Shown here piece by piece: positions 7,300-12,437 of a stretch of DNA of 12,437 nucleotides. The stretch is from NCBI RefSeq assembly GCF_000020585.3, contig NC_011138.3:4209687-4222123 (forward strand), written 5' to 3'. The stretch comes from Alteromonas mediterranea DE. Its GTDB lineage: Bacteria > Pseudomonadota > Gammaproteobacteria > Enterobacterales > Alteromonadaceae. How positions within the stretch are numbered: the stretch's first letter is position 1; every line of letters begins with the position of its first letter. The notes under the pieces were generated by a model that worked only from the letters and a program-made list of their open reading frames with translations, was not told the DNA's origin and searched no databases. The position numbers and the translations under genes are program-made.

Positions 7300-8358
7300 T
7301 CAACTGTGAATTGCGACTGACTTTACCTGCAACAACACTTGGCTACCAACGTCTAAAGCCAAGTTTGCTAATGCGCGTTTGGTTACCATAACCATAAAAG
7401 CATGCTCACCAGCAGCAGCCTTAACAATTGCTTGACTTGGATGCTCACCCTCATTAATTGCCACAATCTCAGCTTTGAGCACATTCTGAAAACTGGCGTC
7501 ACCTGCAGAATTAGCCAAGCCGATATCTTTGCTTAGAATCTGAACTCTTACTTCATCACCAATAGAAAGCTTGGCATCGGGGAGCCATAGCTTTTGGTCA
7601 TAAATGGATAAACAGGCTAAATGCCAATGTTTGTCTATTTCAGTAACTTGCCCGGTCAGAACGGTTGATATTTCACCATTTAATTTTAGTGGTGAGCTTT
7701 CATTTGAAAGCGACGCCGCCAGTGAATCACTGGATACCACCCTGCCTTCATGCATAACAACAACATGGTCTGCAAGCATTGCCACTTCTGGCGCAGCGTG
7801 AGTAACGTATAACATTGGTATGCTCAGTTGCCGCTTAACTCGCTTTAGGTAGGGTAATATCTCGCGTTTTCGGTCATCGTCAAGTGATGCCAGAGGCTCA
7901 TCAAACAACAAGATTTTGGGGTTCAACGCCAACGCGCGAGCTATGCCAACACGCTGTGCTTCCCCACCTGATAACGCTTGAGGTTTCTGATCCAATAAGT
8001 GTTCAATACCCAAGACTGCGATTGCTTCATCCAGGCTCTTCTTGCTCGCCTCAATGGTGCGTTTTATACCATAGTCGAGATTGTCTTTCACACTGAGATG
8101 ACTGAACAGACTTGGCTCTTGAAAGACATATCCTATGGCTCTCTTATGCGGCTTAAGCTTAGATTTCGGGCTATCCCAAACTTCATTACCGATAGAAAAG
8201 TGTCCAGCTGCCTCTTTTTCTAAGCCAGCGACACAGCGCAGTAACGTTGTCTTACCACAACCTGAATGCCCATAAAGCACGCTAATCCCTGTTTCGGGGA
8301 GTTCAAGCTCAACATTCAGATTAAAACGCCCTTTAGAAAGCTTATAGCCCAGCTCCAC
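7300..8358 (-). CDS. modC: Molybdate ABC transporter ATP-binding protein ModC
   Basis: ModC hydrolyses ATP to drive molybdate import through ModB. Numbering is from GTG 8358 (352 residues, the length of E. coli ModC). Walker A GHSGCGKTT 30-38; Q-loop glutamine 80; ABC signature LSGGE 129-133; Walker B ILLFDE ending D153-E154; H-loop H187; and a single C-terminal TOBE (Mop-like) oxyanion-binding domain from about residue 275. The reading frame is open to an ATG at 8409, which would add 17 residues and overlap modB by 49 bp. I prefer the GTG because it lies 2 bp after the modB stop, has GAAGAG upstream, and gives the start MELGYKL, comparable to E. coli MLELNFS. It is the last gene of the block. 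The TOBE domain and the ModAB neighbours separate it from sulfate or iron importers. Confidence 0.93.
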   Translation of the reverse strand: MELGYKLSKGRFNLNVELELPETGISVLYGHSGCGKTTLLRCVAGLEKEAAGHFSIGNEVWDSPKSKLKPHKRAIGYVFQEPSLFSHLSVKDNLDYGIKRTIEASKKSLDEAIAVLGIEHLLDQKPQALSGGEAQRVGIARALALNPKILLFDEPLASLDDDRKREILPYLKRVKRQLSIPMLYVTHAAPEVAMLADHVVVMHEGRVVSSDSLAASLSNESSPLKLNGEISTVLTGQVTEIDKHWHLACLSIYDQKLWLPDAKLSIGDEVRVQILSKDIGLANSAGDASFQNVLKAEIVAINEGEHPSQAIVKAAAGEHAFMVMVTKRALANLALDVGSQVLLQVKSVAIHS

Positions 8359-8360
8359 AA

Positions 8361-9053
8361 TTACTGACTCTTCACGGGGATGAATGCAAACCGTCGACGC
8401 CGGATCCATTGCAGAAGCGTCAACGTCATAAATGAAAAGACAAGCATGATCAGCGACAGTGTGTGTGCAGCGCCATAATCCATACTTTCTACATGGTCAT
8501 AAATTTGAATTGAAACAACTTGTGTTTCTCCCGGAATGTTGCCTCCAATCATCAAAATAACGCCAAATTCACCAACTGTATGGGCAAAGGTCAACACTAT
8601 AGCGGTAAGGATACCGCTCTTAGATAACGGCAATACGATAGAAAAGAAGGCATCGATAGGTGAGGCTCTTAATGTAGAAGCGACTTCTAGTGTTCGACCG
8701 GGAATGGCCTCAAAAGCAGACACAAGGGGCTGTACTGTAAAGGGTAAAGAATAAATAATTGAGGCTATGACTAAGCCTGAAAATGTGAAAGGGAATAAAC
8801 CAATACCCAATTGCGTAGTTATCTTTCCAACCGGTCCCTCTGGGCCTAACAGCAATAGCAAGTAAAATCCGAGTACCGTAGGCGGCAAGATAAGTGGCAT
8901 TGCCACCAGGGCAGTTAACAGACTTGTGAGCTTGGAGTGAGACCTGGCCAACCACCAAGAAAACGGAATTCCGAAAAACAACAGGATAATGGTTACCGTA
9001 CTCGCCAGCTTCAAGGTCAGAAGCAACGCTTGCATATCACCCGCCGACATCAC
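8361..9053 (-). CDS. modB: Molybdate ABC transporter permease ModB
   Basis: ModB is the inner-membrane channel subunit of the molybdate importer (a ModB2C2 complex fed by ModA). It has 230 residues (E. coli about 229) with five hydrophobic segments, near 12-35, 46-70, 88-112, 146-172 and 196-216. The cytoplasmic EAA coupling loop is at about 115-143 (EAIPGRTLEVASTLRAS), where ModC docks. The segment GEFGVILMIGGNIPGET is a family hallmark, comparable to E. coli GEFGATITFVSNIPGET. The start is GTG 9053 or the adjacent ATG 9050; AGGAGG at 9066-9061 lies 7 nt before the GTG. The 5' end overlaps modA by 14-17 bp, indicating translational coupling. The start of modC follows 2 bp after its stop. Confidence 0.94.
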   Translation of the reverse strand: MMSAGDMQALLLTLKLASTVTIILLFFGIPFSWWLARSHSKLTSLLTALVAMPLILPPTVLGFYLLLLLGPEGPVGKITTQLGIGLFPFTFSGLVIASIIYSLPFTVQPLVSAFEAIPGRTLEVASTLRASPIDAFFSIVLPLSKSGILTAIVLTFAHTVGEFGVILMIGGNIPGETQVVSIQIYDHVESMDYGAAHTLSLIMLVFSFMTLTLLQWIRRRRFAFIPVKSQ

Positions 9054-9816
9054 TTATAGCCTCCTGATTAGGTGTTTCAAACCCATATTCTGTAAGTATT
9101 TTTGCGACTTCTCCACTTTGCATGAAGGAATGAAATAGCCATGCTGAAGGGTTATCTCCGCCGCGTTGGGTGACAATAAAGCCTTGAATCAGCGGAGAAT
9201 GGAGAGTCTCTGGTATCAATAAGTAGGACGCTTTTGAGGAGTTCGATGCAGACTTGACCAGCGACAAGGCTACAATACCGGCGTCAACATGCCGATTAAC
9301 AATAAATTGAGCAGTATGGGAAACGCTATCACCATAGATGATTTTTGAAGTCAGCTGAGTCCACAAACCAGCTTGTTGCAGTACCTCTTTGGCTCTCATG
9401 CCATAGGGAGCGTGTCGTGGATTAGCTATAGCGATTCGCTCAAAGTTAGCATGAAGCAAAGAAGTGAGTTGGCTATTGGACATATCGTTTTTATGACTCA
9501 GTAATACCAACCTGCCCTTTGCATAAGGGATAACAGCCGACGAAGAATACCCCAACGCATTTAACTGCTGTGGAAAACTAATGTCTGCTGAAAAATACAG
9601 GTCATAAGGTGCGCCATTGCGGATTTGCGTACGAAACTTGCCTGATGAGCCAAACGAAGTTCTAACTGCTACGCCTGGATTAGCTGATTCAAATAAACTG
9701 ACGATGTCTGTCATTGCAAATTTAAGATCTGACGCTGCAGCGATTAACAGCTCATCAGCATTCACATTCGAATGAACAAACAGACTTATCAATAACAAGA
9801 TTAGCTTTAAACGCAT
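9037..9816 (-). CDS. modA: Periplasmic molybdate-binding protein ModA
   Basis: ModA captures molybdate (often tungstate as well) in the periplasm and delivers it to ModBC. It has 259 residues (E. coli 257). A Sec signal peptide occupies about residues 1-20, with probable cleavage after NVNA. Oxyanion-binding elements are visible: AAASDL (S29), GSSGKF (S57/S58), APYGMRA and GDSVSHTAQF. The last ligand region reads DAGIVALS; from memory E. coli ModA has a Tyr ligand near here and many other ModA proteins do not, so this looks like the second type. That comparison is inference. The ATG at 9816 has only a weak purine stretch upstream, and an ATG at 9830 is out of frame. The gene lies 70 bp downstream of narK, with a strong terminator between, and its 3' end overlaps modB. 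Confidence 0.93.
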   Translation of the reverse strand: MRLKLILLLISLFVHSNVNADELLIAAASDLKFAMTDIVSLFESANPGVAVRTSFGSSGKFRTQIRNGAPYDLYFSADISFPQQLNALGYSSSAVIPYAKGRLVLLSHKNDMSNSQLTSLLHANFERIAIANPRHAPYGMRAKEVLQQAGLWTQLTSKIIYGDSVSHTAQFIVNRHVDAGIVALSLVKSASNSSKASYLLIPETLHSPLIQGFIVTQRGGDNPSAWLFHSFMQSGEVAKILTEYGFETPNQEAISDVGG

Positions 9817-9843
9817 GATAGTCTAACCATGGTAAAACGATAA

Positions 9844-9865
9844 AAGGTGCGAGTACTCGCACCTT
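9844..9865 (-). terminator. Strong rho-independent terminator after narK
   Basis: A perfect 22-bp palindrome (arms AAGGTGCGA and TCGCACCTT around GTAC) begins 21 bp after the narK stop. On the minus strand it is followed by TTTTATCGTTTT. It lies just 27 bp upstream of the modA start codon, so it should limit narK transcripts from entering modABC. Read on the plus strand it has no comparable T-run. Confidence 0.8.
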
Positions 9866-9886
9866 GATATCGCTTGTTTGCTTTGC

Positions 9887-11500
9887 CTAAGGATTGTAGA
9901 ACTCGCCATCCTTACGTAAATAGAACCAGTAATTAATCAAGACGCAGACGCCGTAGAACACTGCAAACCCAATTAATGCAACTTCCGGAGTGGTCGCCTG
10001 GATTTGCTCACCAATAACTTTGGGAATATAAAAGGCACCGTATGCCGCTACAGCTGACGTCCAACCAAGGACTGGGCCCGCTTGTTCTTTAGGGAATACT
10101 TGCGCGATGGTTCTGAAGGTTGACCCATTGCCGATGCCTGTGGCTGCAAAGAGAATCAGAAACAACACAAAGAATGGTATAAAGAACTCTTCTGGTGTTG
10201 CAGATTGATAGGCTTCCTGCATGAAGTAAGCAGCACCAAGCGCGCTACCAATCATCACAATTGAGCATATTTGTGTGACTAACGCACCGCCGATTTTGTC
10301 AGAAATCCAGCCACCTAACGGACGAATAAGTGCACCAATGAATGGGCCCATCCAGGCGTACATCAAGGCACTTGGGCCGTTCGGGTTGATGGTATCATGA
10401 GTCATTACGCCATCGACCATAACATGGCTATAGCCAAAGATAACTTTAATTGCTAGCGGGAATGACGCGGCGAAACCGATAAATGAACCAAACGTCATGG
10501 TGTAAATTACGCTCATCACCCAGGTATGCTTGTTGTTAAAGATCTGATACTGACGAGTCAGACTCTCACCAATTGAACCAGGTAGTATTTTCAAGATGAC
10601 CACTGTCGCGGTAACAACCAGTACTAGTACAACTTCTTTAGGTACACCGAATCCGGAACCGTTTGCGGCCTCAGGTAGCATTAACCACAGGCCAAAAGCA
10701 GCAACAACCAGACCAATGCCGAGCATGACGCTGATCAACGCGAAAGATGTCAAAGGGTTACCAATATCGGGGGAAACTTCTGGGGTACGAATATTATTCA
10801 TACCAAACCATGAGAGGAAGAATAAGGGTACAAGTAACAACAACCAAACAAAGCCGGCGTTTGAAATATAGCTTTCTGTACCTGCAGGGATTTTGCCGAT
10901 CAGCGTACCTGATGCATTGATTAGCGTCATTGGGTCGCCACTAAACGCGCCAAAGGCCGCGAATGTCATGAACAGTGGCACAACGATTTGCATCGTTGTA
11001 ACACCAAAGTTACCCAAACCCGCGTTCATACCCAGTGCTAAACCTTGCTGTTTCTTCGGAAAGAAAAAGCTGATGTTAGACATCGATGACGCAAAGTTTC
11101 CGCCACCGAAACCAGACAATAATGCTAGTAGCTGAAATTGCCACAAGGGTGTGTCAGGATTTTGTAGCGCAAACCCCGTTCCCATAGCTGGTATCATCAA
11201 GAGTGCCGTTGTGAAAAAAATAGTATTTCTTCCACCGCATAATCGAATGAAGAAACTGCTAGGAATTCTCAATGTTGCACCGGTTAACCCAGCTATCGAC
11301 ATTAAGGTAAAGAGTTCAGCCTTCGCGAAAGGGAACCCCAGATTTAGCATTTGGACGGTAATAATGCCCCAGTAGAGCCATACAGCGAAACCCGCCAGCA
11401 AGCTAGGAATCGATATCCAAAGGTTGCGATTTGCTATTTTCTTTCCCTCTTTTTCCCAAAAATCGGGGTCTTCTGGATCCCACTTGTGCAGATCAGACAT
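9887..11500 (-). CDS. narK: NarK-family nitrate/nitrite transporter (MFS), long form
   Basis: NarK proteins move nitrate in and/or nitrite out across the inner membrane. The product has 537 residues from ATG 11500. The N-terminus (WDPEDPDFWEKEGKKIANRNLWIS) matches the E. coli NarK start (WRPEDPAFWQQRGQRIASRNLWIS). Both conserved substrate arginines are present: R78 (TLRIPSS) and R393 (GALIRPLGG). Nitrate-signature segments LGMNAGLGNFGV and GIGNGSTFRT are also seen. It exceeds E. coli NarK (463) mainly through about 70-80 extra residues between TM6 and TM7. These contain two hydrophobic stretches (about 252-276 and 289-308), suggesting 14 membrane segments. The frame extends to ATG 11527, but only ATG 11500 has a Shine-Dalgarno (GGAG, 8 nt upstream). 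It is divergent from narL. Whether it is a nitrate/proton symporter or a nitrate/nitrite antiporter cannot be decided here. Confidence 0.93.
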   Translation of the reverse strand: MSDLHKWDPEDPDFWEKEGKKIANRNLWISIPSLLAGFAVWLYWGIITVQMLNLGFPFAKAELFTLMSIAGLTGATLRIPSSFFIRLCGGRNTIFFTTALLMIPAMGTGFALQNPDTPLWQFQLLALLSGFGGGNFASSMSNISFFFPKKQQGLALGMNAGLGNFGVTTMQIVVPLFMTFAAFGAFSGDPMTLINASGTLIGKIPAGTESYISNAGFVWLLLLVPLFFLSWFGMNNIRTPEVSPDIGNPLTSFALISVMLGIGLVVAAFGLWLMLPEAANGSGFGVPKEVVLVLVVTATVVILKILPGSIGESLTRQYQIFNNKHTWVMSVIYTMTFGSFIGFAASFPLAIKVIFGYSHVMVDGVMTHDTINPNGPSALMYAWMGPFIGALIRPLGGWISDKIGGALVTQICSIVMIGSALGAAYFMQEAYQSATPEEFFIPFFVLFLILFAATGIGNGSTFRTIAQVFPKEQAGPVLGWTSAVAAYGAFYIPKVIGEQIQATTPEVALIGFAVFYGVCVLINYWFYLRKDGEFYNP

Positions 11501-11539
11501 AACGCTTACTCCAACATAGAATGACATTTATATGGTCAC

Positions 11540-11568
11540 ACTATGGTCGACACAGGCTAAGCTAACAA
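11540..11568 (-). promoter_or_regulatory. Candidate sigma70 promoter of narK
   Basis: On the minus strand TTGTTA (11568-11563) and CATAGT (11545-11540), each 4 of 6 to consensus, are 17 bp apart; the start point would be near 11533, leaving a short leader. An alternative -10, TATAAA (11532-11527), has no good -35 and would need an activator. Both are predicted by eye. Confidence 0.35.
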
Positions 11569-11598
11569 TCTGCTTCAGTGGGTATTCTGGCGAAGCAT

Positions 11599-11605
11599 TG
11601 TGGTA
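11599..11605 (-). promoter_or_regulatory. NarL heptamer upstream of narK (6 of 7)
   Basis: The minus strand reads TACCACA, one mismatch from TACYNMT. It is centred about 69 bp upstream of the proposed narK start point, similar to the distance of NarL sites from the E. coli narK promoter. Confidence 0.35.
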
Positions 11606-11641
11606 ATAAAACACGAGATTTCTAAAGCATTATGTGCTGAA

Positions 11642-11648
11642 AGTGGTA
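11642..11648 (-). promoter_or_regulatory. NarL heptamer in the narK-narL divergent region
   Basis: The minus strand reads TACCACT, a full match to TACYNMT and identical to the single heptamer in front of narG (5258-5264). Confidence 0.5.
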
Positions 11649-11666
11649 GGGCTATCTTGCTGTATT

Positions 11667-11682
11667 CCCTACATTTAAAGGG
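11667..11682. repeat. Inverted repeat CCCT-N8-AGGG, counterpart of 5310-5326
   Basis: TTCCCT-N6-AAAGGG here (11665-11682) resembles TTCCCT-N7-AAAGGG at 5308-5326. The centre (11674.5) is 36 bp from the centre of the NarL palindrome at 11703-11718; the other copy is about 35 bp from its own palindrome. Function unknown. Confidence 0.35.
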
Positions 11683-11685
11683 TTT

Positions 11686-11701
11686 CAAGGAATATGCCTT
11701 G
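11686..11701. repeat. Imperfect palindrome CAAGG-N6-CCTTG
   Basis: CAAGG-AATATG-CCTTG forms a 5-bp inverted repeat around an ATAT centre, ending 1 bp before the first heptamer of the NarL palindrome. It could be a second operator or chance. It is not followed by a T-run, so a terminator is unlikely. Confidence 0.3.
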
Positions 11702-11702
11702 C

Positions 11703-11718
11703 TACCTCTTAAGTGGTA
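11703..11718. promoter_or_regulatory. Perfect NarL 7-2-7 palindrome in the narK-narL divergent region
   Basis: TACCTCT-TA-AGTGGTA: both half sites (TACCTCT, and TACCACT on the other strand) fully match TACYNMT, with the 2-bp spacer of a NarL/NarP 7-2-7 site. This is the best site in the window. It is centred about 65 bp upstream of the likely narL start point and about 177 bp upstream of the proposed narK start point, so it fits direct control of narL (autoregulation) better than of narK. Confidence 0.75.
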
Positions 11719-11725
11719 GATCGAT

Positions 11726-11732
11726 TACCTCA
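11726..11732 (+). promoter_or_regulatory. NarL heptamer downstream of the palindrome (6 of 7)
   Basis: TACCTCA differs from TACYNMT only at the last base and lies 7 bp after the 7-2-7 site. It occupies the same relative place as the single heptamer (TACCACT, 11 bp away) beside the narG palindrome. Confidence 0.35.
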
Positions 11733-11762
11733 AGTAATTTCAGAGAAGTTTTCCGGTTCGTG

Positions 11763-11803
11763 TATAGTTAAATGAAAAGAATGACTAAGCGTTTGTAAGG
11801 AGG
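11763..11803 (+). promoter_or_regulatory. Candidate narL -10 box and Shine-Dalgarno
   Basis: TATAGT (11763-11768; 5 of 6 to the -10 consensus) has no convincing -35 at 16-18 bp, which suits activator-dependent transcription from the NarL palindrome upstream. AAGGAGG (11797-11803) lies 5 nt before the narL ATG and is a strong ribosome binding site. Confidence 0.5.
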
Positions 11804-11808
11804 CACAC

Positions 11809-12437
11809 ATGTTCGAAGACAAACCCGCCACCATCATGATGGTCGACGACCATCCTTTATTGCGTAAAGGATTAAACCAACTCATCGAATTTGAAGATGA
11901 TTTAGAAGTCATTGGTGAGGCGAGCTCAGGAAAAGAAGCCATCGAAATGGCAGTGCAGTTGGAGCCTGACCTGATCACGCTAGACTTAAACATGCAAGGT
12001 ATGGACGGACTCGAAACGCTTAAGCATCTTCGTGATAAAGGTGTTGACTCGCGCATAATCATGTTGACGGTATCTGACAATGATGAAGATGTTGTTGAAG
12101 CGGTGCGTTCAGGCGCCGATGGTTATCTGCTTAAAGACATGGATCCCGAAGACATTGTCGACAAACTGCGTGAAGCCGCGCTTGGCAAAATGGTGATGAG
12201 TGCAAAACTGACTGAAGTGTTGGCAACGGCATTAAGAAAACCTGAAAGAGCCGGAAGCCGTGCATTGGCCAGCCTGACCAGTCGAGAACTGGAGATCCTC
12301 AAACTTATCGCCAAAGGCATGAGTAATAAACTCATTGCTCGGGAATTGGATATTTCAGATGGCACAGTAAAAGTCCATGTGAAGCACTTTCTCAAAAAAC
12401 TGAATCTACGCTCTCGCGTGGAAGCAGCGGTATGGAT
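11809..12437 (+). CDS. narL: Nitrate/nitrite response regulator NarL (partial, last few residues missing)
   Basis: NarL is the DNA-binding response regulator phosphorylated by NarX (and NarQ), controlling anaerobic nitrate-responsive genes. I translated 209 codons from ATG 11809 to the window end; E. coli NarL has about 216, so only a short C-terminal piece is missing. The receiver domain (1-130) has the acidic pair D13-D14, phospho-acceptor D59 in ITLDLNMQGMDGLETL, and K109 in GYLLKDM. A linker of about 20 residues leads to a LuxR-type helix-turn-helix: TSRELEILKLIAKG, then DGTVKVHVKHFLKKL as recognition helix. This recognition region is nearly identical to that of E. coli NarL, which supports using the TACYNMT heptamer consensus in this genome. 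The gene is divergent from narK and separated from narX by narK-modABC. NarP is the alternative; residue-level similarity favours NarL. Confidence 0.95.
   Translation, partial: MFEDKPATIMMVDDHPLLRKGLNQLIEFEDDLEVIGEASSGKEAIEMAVQLEPDLITLDLNMQGMDGLETLKHLRDKGVDSRIIMLTVSDNDEDVVEAVRSGADGYLLKDMDPEDIVDKLREAALGKMVMSAKLTEVLATALRKPERAGSRALASLTSRELEILKLIAKGMSNKLIARELDISDGTVKVHVKHFLKKLNLRSRVEAAVW

Noticed and set aside
8359..8409. Longer modC start at ATG 8409, adding 17 residues
   Set aside because: It would overlap modB by 49 bp. The GTG at 8358 gives exactly the E. coli ModC length and aligned N-terminus. I cannot fully exclude the longer form.
9817..9886. ModE-type operator before modA
   Set aside because: Only short ATCG/TTAT-like pieces occur next to the terminator T-tract; no two-arm ModE palindrome is present.
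11501..11527. Longer narK start at ATG 11527, adding nine residues
   Set aside because: It has no Shine-Dalgarno, and the extra residues are not part of the NarK N-terminus. ATG 11500 has GGAG at a proper distance and matches the family start.
11555..11568. FNR-like TTGTT-AGCT-TAGCC upstream of narK on the minus strand
   Set aside because: Only the left half resembles an FNR half site; the right half does not match ATCAA.
11730..12395. Two minus-strand open frames (116 and 90 codons) opposite narL
   Set aside because: They are antisense to an intact narL with all receiver and HTH residues in place, and their products resemble nothing recognised.
1..12437. Mobile element, CRISPR, tRNA/rRNA or toxin-antitoxin content
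   Set aside because: No transposase, terminal repeats, spaced direct repeats, tRNA-like folds or small paired genes were seen; all coding space is occupied by nar and mod genes.

Overview
The window is a respiratory nitrate reduction locus from a Gammaproteobacterium. NarG, NarH, NarX and NarL can all be read in line with their Escherichia coli counterparts over most of their length. Base composition is moderate and even throughout. I see no insertion sequence, integrase, tRNA, rRNA, CRISPR array or phage gene. I cannot name the genus; the mixture of E. coli-like NarGH with a long NarK suggests an aquatic or marine facultative anaerobe, but that is inference.

Layout from left to right: narH (minus strand, 3' end outside the window) and narG (minus) are the start of a narGHJI operon. 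A 269-bp divergent promoter region follows, then the nitrate sensor kinase gene narX (plus). narX converges on modC, with a shared bidirectional terminator hairpin between them. The block narK-modA-modB-modC runs on the minus strand: a nitrate/nitrite transporter, a strong intergenic terminator, then the molybdate ABC importer with overlapping genes. A 308-bp divergent region separates narK from narL (plus, cut by the right edge), which encodes the response regulator partner of NarX.

The genes form one functional unit. NarK brings in nitrate. ModABC supplies molybdate for the Mo-bisMGD cofactor of NarG. NarGH (with NarJI presumably just off the left edge) reduces nitrate. NarX/NarL sense nitrate and control transcription. 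Both divergent regions contain a 7-2-7 NarL palindrome plus further NarL heptamers.

I see no wholly novel biochemical system here. The points worth a second look are the gene arrangement (narX and narL separated by an inverted transport block, each divergent from a target operon), the matching regulatory modules in the two divergent regions (including a shared CCCT...AAGGG inverted repeat about 35 bp from each NarL palindrome), the apparent lack of a canonical FNR box, the position of modABC behind a terminator downstream of narK, and a NarK with an extra central pair of hydrophobic segments.
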